Shown: positions 26,478-35,502 of the stretch, piece by piece
How positions within the stretch are numbered: the first letter of the stretch is position 1
Layout of the letters: the number at the start of each line of letters is the position of its first letter
Assembly: GCF_030063185.1 (NCBI RefSeq)
Contig: NZ_JASISP010000012.1
Coordinates: forward strand, 1 to 64,000
Direction: 5' to 3'
DNA from: Arthrobacter sp. H35-D1
GTDB taxonomy: Bacteria; Actinomycetota; Actinomycetes; Actinomycetales; Micrococcaceae
Length of the DNA stretch: 64,000 nt
Translations under genes and position numbers: made by a program
The notes under the pieces: generated by a model
The model's database searches: none
What the model was told of the DNA's origin: nothing
Seen by the model: the letters and a program-made list of their open reading frames with translations, nothing else

Positions 26478-26567
26478 GATGAGTCTCCATAATGTAAAAG
26501 CGGAAAGATTCCGTTTGTTCCCTGCCGTTGCTGTTGTCGCTGCTCCGGTTTGGGCTGTCAGAGAGTA

Positions 26568-26594
26568 CTTCGGAACTGCACGGAAAACGGATTG
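26568..26594 (-). promoter_or_regulatory. Candidate SigK promoter of the fasciclin lipoprotein gene
   Basis: Read on the minus strand: CAATCC, a 15-bp spacer, then CCGAAG, about 90 bases before the start codon at 26477. It matches the site at 24277-24303 in both hexamers (11 of 12 bases) and in spacer length. Confidence 0.6.
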
Positions 26595-26641
26595 GAAATT
26601 GGGCAGAATAGTTTTTGACAGACATTCGTCCCCGCTAAACT

Positions 26642-27799
26642 GTGGGAATGAGCAGCGACAGAAACCCCGAAAATCCAGCTATGGCAGCCTCTGCCATCCC
26701 CTCCGTTGCAGGGCAATATGGCATCGGGATGCTGGACATCCACCAGGACGTGGCACAGCTTGCTGCCGCCCTGATGGACATTGAGAGCGTCTCCGGAAAC
26801 GAGCGGGCGATCACCGACGCCGTGGAGCAGGCGCTTGCCGGGCTGGACCACCTGCAGGTGACGCGCAACGGCGATGCAATCGTGGCCCGGACGTCCTTGG
26901 GTCGGCGCGAACGGATCATTTTGGCAGGCCACCTGGACACCGTGCCCTTGCCGGCCACGCCGGGGGCACGTGGGACGGTGCCGAGCTGCTGGGATGGCGA
27001 CGTGTTGTACGGACGCGGTGCCACCGACATGAAGGGCGGGGTGGCAGTGCAATTGGCCCTGGCCGCCACACTGCTTGCACCGAGCAAGGACCTCACCATT
27101 ATTTTCTACGACCACGAGGAAGTGGCAGCTTCCAAGAGCGGCTTGGGCCGTTTGGTGCGCGAAAACCGTGAGCTGCTCGACGCCGATTTTGGCATCCTGC
27201 TGGAACCTACCAACGGGACGGTGGAAGGCGGCTGCAACGGCACCATCCGCTTTGAAGCGACCACACACGGTGTGGCTGCACATTCGGCACGGGCGTGGAT
27301 GGGGGAAAACGCCATCCACGCTGCTGCCCCGCTGTTGGCCCGCCTGGCCGCCCATGTTCCTGCCACCGTCACCGTCGAGGGGCTGGACTACAGGGAGTCG
27401 CTGAACGCCGTGAAGGTGCACGGGGGGTCGGCCTCCAATGTGATTCCCGACAGCTGCGTGGTGGAGATCAACTACAGGTTTGCCCCGGACAAGACTCCTG
27501 CACAGGCCGAAGCCCATGTGCGCGAGGTGCTGGCAGGCTTCGAACTGGTGTGCACGGATTCAGCCTCCGGGGCCCGGCCCGGACTCAACGCGCCGGCCGC
27601 CGCCAGCTTTGTTGCCGCCGTCGGAGGTGTCCCGCAGCCCAAATATGGATGGACGGATGTGGCCCGACTGAGTGAACTGGGCATTCCCGCCGTCAACTTT
27701 GGCCCGGGGGATGCCTTGCTGGCCCACAGCGACGACGAGCATGTCAACGCCGAAGCCATTCACGAATGCCTGGCTGCCCTGACCCGCTGGCTGTCATAG
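26642..27799 (+). CDS. dapE: Succinyl-diaminopimelate desuccinylase DapE
   Basis: The 385-residue M20 metallopeptidase removes succinate to give LL-DAP. Metal-binding segments are LAGHLDTVP (His, Asp), [10 protein letters not shown] (Asp), and [11 protein letters not shown] (Glu-Glu); the catalytic base and a ligand fall in that pair, and the dimerisation domain follows. The start is GTG at 26642 or ATG at 26648; ATG 26729 ([20 protein letters not shown]) would match the family N-terminus more tightly, so the extra 29 residues are uncertain. It is divergent from the fasciclin gene and convergent with the glu operon. Confidence 0.92.
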   Translation: MGMSSDRNPENPAMAASAIPSVAGQYGIGMLDIHQDVAQLAAALMDIESVSGNERAITDAVEQALAGLDHLQVTRNGDAIVARTSLGRRERIILAGHLDTVPLPATPGARGTVPSCWDGDVLYGRGATDMKGGVAVQLALAATLLAPSKDLTIIFYDHEEVAASKSGLGRLVRENRELLDADFGILLEPTNGTVEGGCNGTIRFEATTHGVAAHSARAWMGENAIHAAAPLLARLAAHVPATVTVEGLDYRESLNAVKVHGGSASNVIPDSCVVEINYRFAPDKTPAQAEAHVREVLAGFELVCTDSASGARPGLNAPAAASFVAAVGGVPQPKYGWTDVARLSELGIPAVNFGPGDALLAHSDDEHVNAEAIHECLAALTRWLS

Positions 27800-27846
27800 T
27801 CCGCTGGCTGTCGCAGCCCCGCGCCCGTGGATGAAGGCTTCCACGA

Positions 27847-27888
27847 CAAGGGCCGGCGTCGTTCTTGAAAGAACGACGCCGGCCCTTG
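27847..27888. terminator. Bidirectional terminator between dapE and gluD
   Basis: CAAGGGCCGGCGTCGTTCT (from 27847) pairs perfectly with AGAACGACGCCGGCCCTTG (to 27888) around the loop TGAA. This 19-bp perfect stem lies between convergent genes. T-runs are short on both sides. Confidence 0.8.
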
Positions 27889-27904
27889 GCTGTGTTGGTT
27901 CGGG

Positions 27905-28747
27905 TCAGCCAGCCATGCCGACCCTGGTCTTGACGACCTTGACGCGGGAGGACATCTTGGATTCCGCCAGCTTGGCAATGCCCGAGAGGATCAAGCACAG
28001 GCCCACGTAAATCACGGCGGCGACCATCAGTGCCGGGACCACGGGGGAGCCGTAACCACCCTGCGAGCCGAGGAAGTCGGCGTAGTACAGGATTTCATGG
28101 TAAGTGATGAGGAAGCCCAGCGCGGTGTCCTTCAAGATGACCACGAGCTGGGAGATGATGACAGGCAGCATGGCGCGCACGGCCTGCGGGAGCAGGATCA
28201 TGCGCAGCACCTGGCCCTTGGTCAACCCAACGGCATACCCGGCCTCGCGTTGTCCCTTCGGCAGTGATTCAATGCCCGCGCGGAACACCTCGGCCAGCAC
28301 TGAGCCGTTGTAGAGGATCAAGCCGACCACGACGGCGAGGAAGGGCGTAATGCCCGGGACGCCTGCGGACGGGAGGCCGTAATAGACAATCATCATCAGG
28401 ACCAGCAGCGGCACTGCACGGAACAACTCGGTAAACCAGTAGCAGGGAATGTTCAGCCACTTGGAATCGGACAGCCGGCCGAACGCCAGCAGGATTCCCA
28501 ACAACAAACTTCCGACGGCGCCAACCGCAAAGGCCTTCAGCGTTGCACCGATGACCTCCAGAAAGGTTTGCTGGACGAGGGGGAACGTGAAGATCTGCCA
28601 CTTTTCGGCGGTGAACTGCCCCGACTGATAGAAGCGGAACATGATGAAGCCGATGATGCCGAGCACCACGATGGCAGTGGCGACGTTCAGGTAAACGTTG
28701 CGTGTGCGGGCTTTGGGTCCGGGGACGTCAAAAAGTACTGAGCTCAT
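27905..28747 (-). CDS. gluD: Glutamate ABC transporter permease GluD
   Basis: This polar-amino-acid permease of 280 residues has the HAAT-family pattern: a first helix VYLNVATAIVVLGIIGFIMF, the transport domain from about residue 70, and the motif YNGSVLAEVFRAGIESLPKGQREAGYAVGLTKGQVLRMILLPQA (quoted in parts). ATG 28747 overlaps the gluC stop by 4 bases; the five codons further upstream are unlikely. It is the last gene of gluABCD, as in Corynebacterium glutamicum. Confidence 0.92.
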   Translation of the reverse strand: MSSVLFDVPGPKARTRNVYLNVATAIVVLGIIGFIMFRFYQSGQFTAEKWQIFTFPLVQQTFLEVIGATLKAFAVGAVGSLLLGILLAFGRLSDSKWLNIPCYWFTELFRAVPLLVLMMIVYYGLPSAGVPGITPFLAVVVGLILYNGSVLAEVFRAGIESLPKGQREAGYAVGLTKGQVLRMILLPQAVRAMLPVIISQLVVILKDTALGFLITYHEILYYADFLGSQGGYGSPVVPALMVAAVIYVGLCLILSGIAKLAESKMSSRVKVVKTRVGMAG

Positions 28748-29394
28748 CGTGCCACCCTCCACTTCTTTTCAAGGTAGCGTTGCAGCGGCGTCATGATCCC
28801 CAGCACCACAACCACAAAGATCAGGGCAACCCACAACAGCCCCGGCAACATGGGCTCGCCGCGTTCGCTGAGGTAGGCGCGGATGGCACCGGCTTCCAAG
28901 ACGGAGAACCCCGCGGCAACCGTGGTGTTCTTCAACAGGGCGATGAAAACGCTGAACAGCGGCGGCACCACAGAACGAAAGGCCTGCGGCAGCACAACCA
29001 GCGACAGGGTTTTCATGAAGGGAAGCCCGATTGCCCGGGCAGCCTCGGACTGTCCGACGGACACGGTGTTGATGCCGGAGCGGATTGCTTCGCAGACATA
29101 CGTTGCCGTGTACAGCGAAAGCCCGACTATGGCGGCATTCATGAAACTGACCGAAGGCAGTCCCAACCGGGGATAACCCAAGGCAAAGAAGGCCAGGATC
29201 AGCGTCAGCGGGGTGTTGCGGACGGCGTTGACGTAGAACGTTCCCGCCGCCCGCATGGCTGGTGCCGGCGAGACCCGCATGCCCGCAACGATCGTCCCCA
29301 AGATCAGGGCAAAGAACCCGGAAATGATGAAGAGGATTCCGGTGTTCTTGAAGCCGGTAAGGAACAGCTCGCTGTTGTCAGTAATTATATTCAC
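28744..29394 (-). CDS. gluC: Glutamate ABC transporter permease GluC
   Basis: The 216-residue permease begins NIITDNSELFLTGFKNTGILFIISGFFAL and carries the docking motif SVGQSEAARAIGLPFMKTLSLVVLPQAFRSVVPPL. It pairs with GluD to form the membrane channel for glutamate uptake. A strong hairpin in the preceding gap may set its expression below that of gluB. Confidence 0.92.
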   Translation of the reverse strand: MNIITDNSELFLTGFKNTGILFIISGFFALILGTIVAGMRVSPAPAMRAAGTFYVNAVRNTPLTLILAFFALGYPRLGLPSVSFMNAAIVGLSLYTATYVCEAIRSGINTVSVGQSEAARAIGLPFMKTLSLVVLPQAFRSVVPPLFSVFIALLKNTTVAAGFSVLEAGAIRAYLSERGEPMLPGLLWVALIFVVVVLGIMTPLQRYLEKKWRVAR

Positions 29395-29429
29395 AGGGCC
29401 GTGTCGCTTTCAGTGAATTCGAGAGGACT

Positions 29430-29475
29430 AAGTGGTGGTGTCGCCGCGACCGGGGCCGGGGCAACACCACCACTT
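29430..29475 (-). promoter_or_regulatory. Intercistronic hairpin between gluB and gluC
   Basis: AAGTGGTGGTGT (29430-29441) pairs with ACACCACCACTT (29464-29475) around a GC-rich loop. On the transcribed (minus) strand it is not followed by a T-run, so it more likely protects the 3' end of gluAB mRNA than terminates fully. Confidence 0.65.
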
Positions 29476-29483
29476 TGGGAGGG

Positions 29484-30392
29484 TTAGTACTGGTCAACCT
29501 TCGGCTGTTCAACCTTCGTGCCGGACTTGCCCAGCGTGGAGTCGTAGATCTTTGTCCACGTGGCGTTGCCGTCGGTCAGGGTTTCGTTCAAGAAGGTGCG
29601 CAGTGCGGTATCGCCCTTGGGCAGGCCGATTCCGTACTTCTCCACTGTGAACGGTTCGCCGACAACTTTCAGGTTGTCCGGGTCCTGTGAGGCAAAGCCC
29701 AAGAGGATGGCCTGGTCGGTGGTGACAGCGTCAACGCTGCCACTCTTGAGTGCATCCACGCACTTGGAGTAAATGTCGAACTCAACCGGGGTGGCCTTCG
29801 GGAAGTTTTCGCGAATGTTCTGGATGGGCGTTGAGCCGGTCGCTGAACAAACCTTCTTGCCGGCCAGGTCCTTTTCGCTCTTGATGGTCTCGTTGGACTT
29901 CTGCACCAACAAGCCCTGACCCGTGATGAAGTAGGGTCCGGCAAAGTCAACGAGCTTCTTGCGCTTGTCGGTGATGGAGTAGGTGCCCACGTAGAGGTCC
30001 ACATCTCCGTTTGCGAGGGCCGTTTCACGGTTCGCCGACGGGATGGCCTTGAATTCAATCTTGTCCTTGGCCACACCCAGCTTGGCAGCCATCCACGTGG
30101 CAATCTCGATGTCAAAACCGCTGCGCTCACCCGTTGCGGCGTCCAGGTAACCCAGACCGGGCTGGTCTTCCTTGACCCCGATGCGAATGGCGCCGGAGGA
30201 CTTGATCTTGTCAAAGGTGGGGCTGCCCGTCAGGGCAACATCCTTGGCTACCTCGAAGGGGGCGTCGCCGCCGTTGCCGCCGTCGCTTGAGCCTCCGCCT
30301 GCCGTGTCGCCGCCGCAACCTGTCATGGCCAGTGCTGCTGCCGTCAGGACAGCCGCAACTCCGAGGCCTGTCCTTCCAAGAAATTTCTTCAC
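29484..30392 (-). CDS. gluB: Glutamate-binding lipoprotein GluB
   Basis: The 302-residue solute-binding family 3 protein has a signal peptide ending in lipobox MTGC (about residue 26). The binding domain includes SGAIRIGVKEDQPGLGYLDAATGERSGFDIEIA, the family signature with Gly-Phe-Asp-Ile-Glu. It delivers glutamate to GluCD outside the membrane. An AGGGAA-type ribosome-binding site precedes the ATG. The gluA gene ends 79 bp upstream. Confidence 0.93.
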   Translation of the reverse strand: MKKFLGRTGLGVAAVLTAAALAMTGCGGDTAGGGSSDGGNGGDAPFEVAKDVALTGSPTFDKIKSSGAIRIGVKEDQPGLGYLDAATGERSGFDIEIATWMAAKLGVAKDKIEFKAIPSANRETALANGDVDLYVGTYSITDKRKKLVDFAGPYFITGQGLLVQKSNETIKSEKDLAGKKVCSATGSTPIQNIRENFPKATPVEFDIYSKCVDALKSGSVDAVTTDQAILLGFASQDPDNLKVVGEPFTVEKYGIGLPKGDTALRTFLNETLTDGNATWTKIYDSTLGKSGTKVEQPKVDQY

Positions 30393-30471
30393 GTGTATTC
30401 CCTTTCATAAACGGCCGCCATGGCCGGTGAAATTACCGGCTGAAACAGCCGGAAAACTAAAATATGGAGTG

Positions 30472-31227
30472 TCAGTTGGTCAGGATCTTGGACAAAAAGT
30501 CCTTGGCCCTGGCGGTTTGCGGATTGGTGAAGAACGCGGTGGGCGTGGCCTCTTCGACAATCTGCCCGTCGGCCATGAAAATGACCCTGTCGGCAGCCTT
30601 GCGGGCAAACCCCATCTCGTGGGTGACCACCACCATGGTCATGCCTTCCTTGGCCAATTCGACCATGACGTCGAGGACTTCATTGATCATTTCGGGGTCA
30701 AGGGCACTGGTGGGCTCGTCAAAAAGCATGACCTTTGGCTTCATCGCCAAGGCCCGTGCAATGGCCACACGCTGCTGCTGCCCGCCGGAAAGCTGGGCCG
30801 GCAGTTTCGCGGACTGGTGGGCAATACCGACTCGGTCCAGCAGACTCAGCGCGAGCTTCTCGGCGTCGGACTTGCTCATGCCCTTGACCTTGATGGGTCC
30901 CAACGTGACGTTTTCCAGAATTGTCTTGTGCGCAAACAAGTTGAACGACTGGAAGACCATGCCGACGTCGGCACGCAAGTTCGCCAGTTCACGGCCTTCC
31001 TTGGGCAGTTCCTTGCCCTCGATGGTGACGGAACCCGTATCAATGGTTTCCAACCTGTTGATGGCGCGGCAAAGGGTCGACTTGCCGGAACCCGAAGGAC
31101 CAATGACAACCAAAACCTCGCCCTTGGCAACCCGCAAGTTAATGTCATTGAGCACGTGCAGGGGGCCGTAGTGCTTGTTAACAGCCTTTAGCTCCACGAG
31201 TGCAGTAGCGTGTGCGGAATTCGTCAT
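30472..31227 (-). CDS. gluA: Glutamate ABC transporter ATPase GluA
   Basis: The 251-residue ATPase has Walker [10 protein letters not shown] near residue 40, signature [15 protein letters not shown], Walker [13 protein letters not shown] and switch His in [10 protein letters not shown]. These match polar-amino-acid importers of the GlnQ/GluA group. It is the first gene of gluABCD and is divergent from the LOG-family gene, with a shared 121-bp control region. Confidence 0.93.
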   Translation of the reverse strand: MTNSAHATALVELKAVNKHYGPLHVLNDINLRVAKGEVLVVIGPSGSGKSTLCRAINRLETIDTGSVTIEGKELPKEGRELANLRADVGMVFQSFNLFAHKTILENVTLGPIKVKGMSKSDAEKLALSLLDRVGIAHQSAKLPAQLSGGQQQRVAIARALAMKPKVMLFDEPTSALDPEMINEVLDVMVELAKEGMTMVVVTHEMGFARKAADRVIFMADGQIVEEATPTAFFTNPQTARAKDFLSKILTN

Positions 31228-31348
31228 GGAATTAACCTATCCACTTTCTCGAGGGGTGGAAGAGCTTTTGCCGCCCCCGACACGGATCGTAACGCTAACG
31301 AAACAATGTGAGCGAAAGCACTGCGCCTTTTCACGTAGCCTTGGGGGC

Positions 31349-32125
31349 ATGAGTGCACCCACAGGATCCAGCAGCCCCGTACGCCCGCAGCTTCGACGGT
31401 TCGGCATCTGGCGCAAGAACGGCAAAGGCGACGACACTGCCGACGCCAGGCTTTTGGAGACTCCGCCCAGCAGCGATTTCACCCACACCGACCCGTGGCG
31501 GGTCATGCGCATCCAGAGTGAGTTTGTCCAGGGCTTTGACGCACTGGCTGAAATTGGTCCGGCCATCAGTGTGTTCGGCTCGGCCCGGACCAAACGGGAC
31601 TCGCCTTTCTACACGGCAGGGGTGGAAGTGGGCAGGCGTCTGGTGGAGGCCGGTGTCGCCGTCATTACCGGCGGCGGGCCCGGATCCATGGAGGCCGCCA
31701 ACAAGGGTGCCTCGGAAGCCGGCGGCTTGTCCATCGGTCTGGGCATTGAACTTCCCTTTGAAGAAGGCATGAACGAATGGGTCGGCCTGGGCGTCGACTT
31801 CCGCTACTTCTTCGCCCGCAAGACCATGTTCGTCAAGTACGCCCAAGGGTTCGTGGTGCTGCCCGGTGGCCTGGGCACCCTGGATGAACTCTTTGAAGCC
31901 ATGGTCCTTGTTCAAACCAGCAAGGTCAGCCAATTCCCGATCGTGCTGGTGGACAAGGAATTCTGGGGTCCGCTGCTGGACTGGATCCGCGACGTCATGG
32001 TGGCCCGAGGGCTAGTCTCGGCAGCAGACATGGACATCATCACGCTCGTGGACACGGCCGAGGAAGCTGTGGAAGTGGTCATGGCAGGCAAGGCCGGCAC
32101 GAAGGTTGCCGACCGCCGCAGCTAG
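31349..32125 (+). CDS. LOG-family protein (nucleotide 5'-monophosphate phosphoribohydrolase-like)
   Basis: The 258-residue protein has the two signature motifs of this family, ITGGGPGSMEAANKGASEAGG (in two overlapping parts) and VLPGGLGTLDELFEA. Some LOG members release cytokinin bases from ribotides; others are of unknown role and are misnamed lysine decarboxylases. It begins with ~40 hydrophilic residues before SVFGSARTKRDSPFY. ATG 31349 was chosen as the first start that excludes the divergent gluA promoter. Confidence 0.88.
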   Translation: MSAPTGSSSPVRPQLRRFGIWRKNGKGDDTADARLLETPPSSDFTHTDPWRVMRIQSEFVQGFDALAEIGPAISVFGSARTKRDSPFYTAGVEVGRRLVEAGVAVITGGGPGSMEAANKGASEAGGLSIGLGIELPFEEGMNEWVGLGVDFRYFFARKTMFVKYAQGFVVLPGGLGTLDELFEAMVLVQTSKVSQFPIVLVDKEFWGPLLDWIRDVMVARGLVSAADMDIITLVDTAEEAVEVVMAGKAGTKVADRRS

Positions 32126-32196
32126 ATATTGAGCCAAGCCTTGATACGGTCCCGCGACATACCGCAGTATGCCCGCGCATCTGGCACCATGGTCTA

Positions 32197-32574
32197 GTGA
32201 CTTACTTCTTGATCTTTGTGGCCGTGGCCGTGGCTGTGGCTGCAGCGGCCGCCCTGTACGTGGTGGGGTTAAACAGGGGCGAACCCGATGCCCCGGTGTA
32301 CGCCGATGCGTTGGCCGCGCCGGTGGCGAATCTGCCGCCCGTCCTGCTGCCAGGCAAGCCCGAGCCCGCGGATGTGGACAAACTGCGGTTCTCCCTTGGA
32401 CTGCGCGGCTACCGCATGGATCAAGTCGACGAGGCCCTTGACCTGCTCCGCGACGAGCTGACCGCCAAAAACGAGCGCATCCGCCAGCTGGAAGCCGGCA
32501 GTGCCGCTTGGCCTGCAGGCGAGGAAGGCCTTGCACCCGGCGAAGACACGGCAGGCACCAGCCTCAACGGCTGA
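32197..32574 (+). CDS. DivIVA-domain-containing membrane protein
   Basis: The 125-residue protein has one N-terminal membrane helix (FLIFVAVAVAVAAAAALYVVG), a Pro-rich linker, then RFSLGLRGYRMDQVDEALDLLRDELTAKNERIRQLE. This matches the short DivIVA-like motif (F-x-x-x-L-R-G-Y-x-x-x-x-V-D) followed by a short coiled coil. Such proteins may sense or organise curved membrane sites; the role here is unproven. The GTG start at 32197 lies 72 bp after the LOG gene, and tag follows 7 bp later. Confidence 0.82.
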   Translation: MTYFLIFVAVAVAVAAAAALYVVGLNRGEPDAPVYADALAAPVANLPPVLLPGKPEPADVDKLRFSLGLRGYRMDQVDEALDLLRDELTAKNERIRQLEAGSAAWPAGEEGLAPGEDTAGTSLNG

Positions 32575-32580
32575 CCCGGC

Positions 32581-33177
32581 ATGGATGGCGTGGCAGGAAG
32601 CGATGGACGGATCCGCTGTGCCTGGACAGGGATAGAGCGCGATGCGCAATACCAGCGCTATCACGATCTCGAATGGGGCAGGCCGGTCACAGGGGAGAGC
32701 GGACTGTTTGAACGCTTGAGCCTGGAAGCGTTCCAATCAGGGCTGAGCTGGATCACCATCCTGCGCAAGCGCGAGTCCTTCAGGGCGTCCTTTGCCCAAT
32801 TCGATCCGGCAACTGTGGCCGCCTATGGCCCGGACGACGTCGAACGACTCATGGCGGACGCCTCCATTGTGCGCAACCGCCTGAAGATCAATGCCACGAT
32901 TGGCAATGCCAAGGCGCTTCTCGCCCTGCCCTCCGGAACCACGCTGGGGTCCCTGATCGCCGCCCATGTCCCGGCAGTCCGCCCGGTGGGAGCACCCATT
33001 CCGACACAAACGCCGGAATCGCAGCAGCTCGCGAAAGTCCTCAAGAAGCATGGCTTTTCGTTTGTGGGTCCAACCACCGCCTACGCCATGATGCAGGCCA
33101 TAGGCGTCGTCAACGACCATCAGCCGGACTGCTGGCTCGCCGCTGATGCAGACCCTGCAGGCACGACGCAGCCATGA
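32581..33177 (+). CDS. tag: DNA-3-methyladenine glycosylase I
   Basis: The 198-residue base-excision repair enzyme removes 3-methyladenine. Family motifs are CAWTG near residue 13, YHDLEWGRPV with the conserved Glu-Trp-Gly, FERLSLEAFQSGLSWITILRKRE, and KKHGFSFVGPTTAYAMMQAIGVVNDH near the C-terminus. Zinc ligands expected at the ends (the N-terminal Cys, the mid His, and the C-terminal His and Cys in VNDHQPDC) are present. The next gene overlaps by 4 bases (ATGA). Confidence 0.93.
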   Translation: MDGVAGSDGRIRCAWTGIERDAQYQRYHDLEWGRPVTGESGLFERLSLEAFQSGLSWITILRKRESFRASFAQFDPATVAAYGPDDVERLMADASIVRNRLKINATIGNAKALLALPSGTTLGSLIAAHVPAVRPVGAPIPTQTPESQQLAKVLKKHGFSFVGPTTAYAMMQAIGVVNDHQPDCWLAADADPAGTTQP

Positions 33178-34427
33178 GCGAGCCGAAAACGGGCGCTTTG
33201 GTGCAGGCTCCGGCACCCACTGTCAACGATGCGCTCTATGTCATGGTGCGCAGGCTCCTGGCGCCGTTGCGGCGTGCGCCTTGGTGGCTGAAAGTCACAC
33301 TGCTGTATGCCGCCGCCAGGCTTGTCTCCTACGCCATTTTGCTCGGGGCGGCCTGGCACGCCGATGAGTCGCCCTGGGGTGGTCGGCAGCCCGACTACTT
33401 GACGTTCATCGACCGCTGGGACGCCGGCTGGTATGAACGGATCTACGACGGCGGTTATCCCACCACCATTCCGCGCAATGCCGACGGCACCGCCCAGCCC
33501 AACCAATGGGCCTTTTACCCGGTCTTCCCGCTCTTGGCGCGCGGGCTCAGCGCTGTGATGGGATGGAGCTGGCCTGCCGCCGGCGCCATCGTGGCAACAG
33601 CGGCCGGGTTGGCCGCTGTGCTGGTGATTTACCGGCTCTTTAGGCATGTGGCCCCACCCTCCACCGCCTTGTGGGGCGTTGCCTTCTTCGCCATGTTCCC
33701 ACTCTCCCCGGTCCTGCAGGTGCCTTATGCGGAATCGTTGGGGATCTTCTTTTTGGCGGCCGCCCTGCACCTGCTGATCAAGGGCAACTATTGGGCCGCC
33801 ATGCCCATGGTGGTGCTGCTGTGCCTGACACGTCCGGCAGGTGCGCCGTTTGCCGCCGTCGTTCTAGGGCATCTAGTGCTGCGCTGGTGGCACCGCAGGG
33901 ACAAACCCTTTCCGCGCCGGGACCTGGCCGCCGGCACCGTGCTGCTGGTTCTCAGCACTGTCATGGCGTTTGCCTGGATGCTGACTGCTTGGTGGGTGAC
34001 GGGGGAGCGCACGGCGTACACGGACACGGAGACCGCGTGGCGCGGATCGTCCCTGGTGCTCTTCAAACCGTGGTTTGATGCCGGTGTTGAACTGGTGGGG
34101 CCGTTCTGGGGGCCTGTGCTGCCGCTGCTTTTTGTGGCGTTGGCAGCGCTTTACTTGAATTCCCGGGCCGTGCGCCGCATTGGGCCTGAACTGCGCATTT
34201 GGTGCGCCATGTACCTGTTGTATTTGCTGGCCGTGCTGCATCCGCAGTCGAGCACGTTCCGCCTGCTGCTGCCGTTGTTCCCGCTGGCGCTGGCGGCCGC
34301 CTTCATCTCCGGCTCCCGAGCCTACCGGTGGAGCGTGCTGGTGCTGTTTGGCACGCTGCAAATCGTGTGGGTGGTGTGGTTGTGGCAATTTTCAGCCATC
34401 AGCACCGGTCAGGCCTGGCCGCCGTAA
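33174..34427 (+). CDS. Mannosyltransferase-like polytopic membrane protein (PIG-V type)
   Basis: The 417-residue protein has about nine to ten membrane helices and an early acidic loop FIDRWDAGWYERIYDGGYP, with the W-D motif found in lipid-linked-sugar-using mannosyltransferases of the PIG-V/GT-C kind. NQWAFYPVFPLLARGLSAVMGW follows in the same pattern as actinobacterial homologues. It probably transfers mannose from polyprenyl-phosphate mannose outside the membrane; the acceptor is unknown. It is translationally coupled to tag. Confidence 0.82.
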   Translation: MSEPKTGALVQAPAPTVNDALYVMVRRLLAPLRRAPWWLKVTLLYAAARLVSYAILLGAAWHADESPWGGRQPDYLTFIDRWDAGWYERIYDGGYPTTIPRNADGTAQPNQWAFYPVFPLLARGLSAVMGWSWPAAGAIVATAAGLAAVLVIYRLFRHVAPPSTALWGVAFFAMFPLSPVLQVPYAESLGIFFLAAALHLLIKGNYWAAMPMVVLLCLTRPAGAPFAAVVLGHLVLRWWHRRDKPFPRRDLAAGTVLLVLSTVMAFAWMLTAWWVTGERTAYTDTETAWRGSSLVLFKPWFDAGVELVGPFWGPVLPLLFVALAALYLNSRAVRRIGPELRIWCAMYLLYLLAVLHPQSSTFRLLLPLFPLALAAAFISGSRAYRWSVLVLFGTLQIVWVVWLWQFSAISTGQAWPP

Positions 34428-34571
34428 GTGCATTGACTGTGTCAGGGTGGGCGCGCCGATTAGCGCGCGGGCACCCAGTACGGAATAATGGGTTGTGAGC
34501 AATACAACAGAAAGCCCTGCTGGGGAAAACCCAGGCGGGGCGGGTGTGCACTACGAAAAGGGGAACTCCTG

Positions 34572-34739
34572 ATGGCGGCCATGAAACCTAGAACCGGCGA
34601 CGGTCCAATGGAAGTGACTAAAGAAGGTCGGAGCTTGATTCTGCGTCTGCCGCTGGAAGGCGGCGGAAGGCTCGTGGTTGAGATGAATGCCGACGAGGCC
34701 GTCAGCCTCAAGGAGTGCCTGGTGGGGGCTACGAAGTAG
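34572..34739 (+). CDS. DUF3117 small protein
   Basis: The 55-residue protein MAAMKPRTGDGPMEVTKEGR... ends DEAVSLKECLVGATK. This is the highly conserved actinobacterial DUF3117 family, whose function is unknown. ATG 34572 gives the family N-terminus, with GGGGAA upstream; the longer open frame to 34488 is not part of the family. A very strong terminator follows. Confidence 0.9.
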   Translation: MAAMKPRTGDGPMEVTKEGRSLILRLPLEGGGRLVVEMNADEAVSLKECLVGATK

Positions 34740-34760
34740 GGTCCAGCACCAAGAAGATGC

Positions 34761-34802
34761 AAAAGAGTGGAGGGGCAGCAGATGCTGCCCCTCCACTCTT
34801 TT
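34761..34802. terminator. Bidirectional terminator with perfect 20-bp stem
   Basis: AAAAGAGTGGAGGGGCAGCA (34761-34780) is exactly complementary to 34783-34802, with a 2-base loop. A-run and T-run ends let it act for both the DUF3117 gene and the convergent O-methyltransferase gene. Confidence 0.92.
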
Positions 34803-34860
34803 GTGCTCATCATTCGTCAGGCCGACTGATCCTCGACATCATGCGGCAGGCATCACGCAG

Positions 34861-35502
34861 TTACGGGTGCTGGCTCTTGACGGCCAGCAGCAGGCCGTCG
34901 CCGGTGGGCAGCATGGTGCTGATCAGGGCTTCATTGTCGCGAATGAGCTTGCCCACGCGGCGCAGCACCACGGTGCTGGTCTCACGGATGGCAGGATCGG
35001 AGACCCTGTCCTTGTCCAGGGCGTCATTGATGATCAGCAATCCGCCGGGCTTCAACAGGCGGACGGCTTGTTCGACGTACTCGGGGAAGCTGGGTTTGTC
35101 GGCGTCGATGAACACCAGGTCGTACGCGCTGTCGGTCAGTCGCGGCAAGACGTCCTGCCCGCGGCCGGAAATGGTGCGAGTGCGGTTGGCAGGCGAGCCG
35201 GATTCAGCAAACGCCTCGCGGGCAGCCTTGAGATGGTCCACATCGGGGTCAATGGTGGTCAACACTGCCCGCGGCCCCAGTCCGCGCAGCAGCGAAACAC
35301 CGGAGACGCCGGCGCCGGTGCCAACTTCCACGGCCGTTTGTGCCTTCGATGTTGCTGCCAGTACGGTCAATGTGGCCGCCACGCCCGGGCTCACGGCAAA
35401 CAGGCCTAGCTCGTGCGAACGTTCCCGGGCACGTCGCAGGACAATGTCTTCCACGGGAAGTCCCTCTGCGTAGGACCAGCTGGTGGATTTATCGGCGCTC
35501 AT
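34861..35502 (-). CDS. O-methyltransferase (Rv1220c/caffeoyl-CoA type)
   Basis: The 213-residue SAM-dependent O-methyltransferase carries AVEVGTGAGVSGVSLLRGL (SAM-binding motif I, near residue 57), LTTIDPDVDHLKAAREAF, YDLVFIDADKPSFPEYVEQAV (metal-binding Asp-Ala-Asp) and GGLLIINDALDKDRV. Its place divergent from sigE matches Rv1220c beside sigE in M. tuberculosis. The substrate is unknown. Confidence 0.9.
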   Translation of the reverse strand: MSADKSTSWSYAEGLPVEDIVLRRARERSHELGLFAVSPGVAATLTVLAATSKAQTAVEVGTGAGVSGVSLLRGLGPRAVLTTIDPDVDHLKAAREAFAESGSPANRTRTISGRGQDVLPRLTDSAYDLVFIDADKPSFPEYVEQAVRLLKPGGLLIINDALDKDRVSDPAIRETSTVVLRRVGKLIRDNEALISTMLPTGDGLLLAVKSQHP

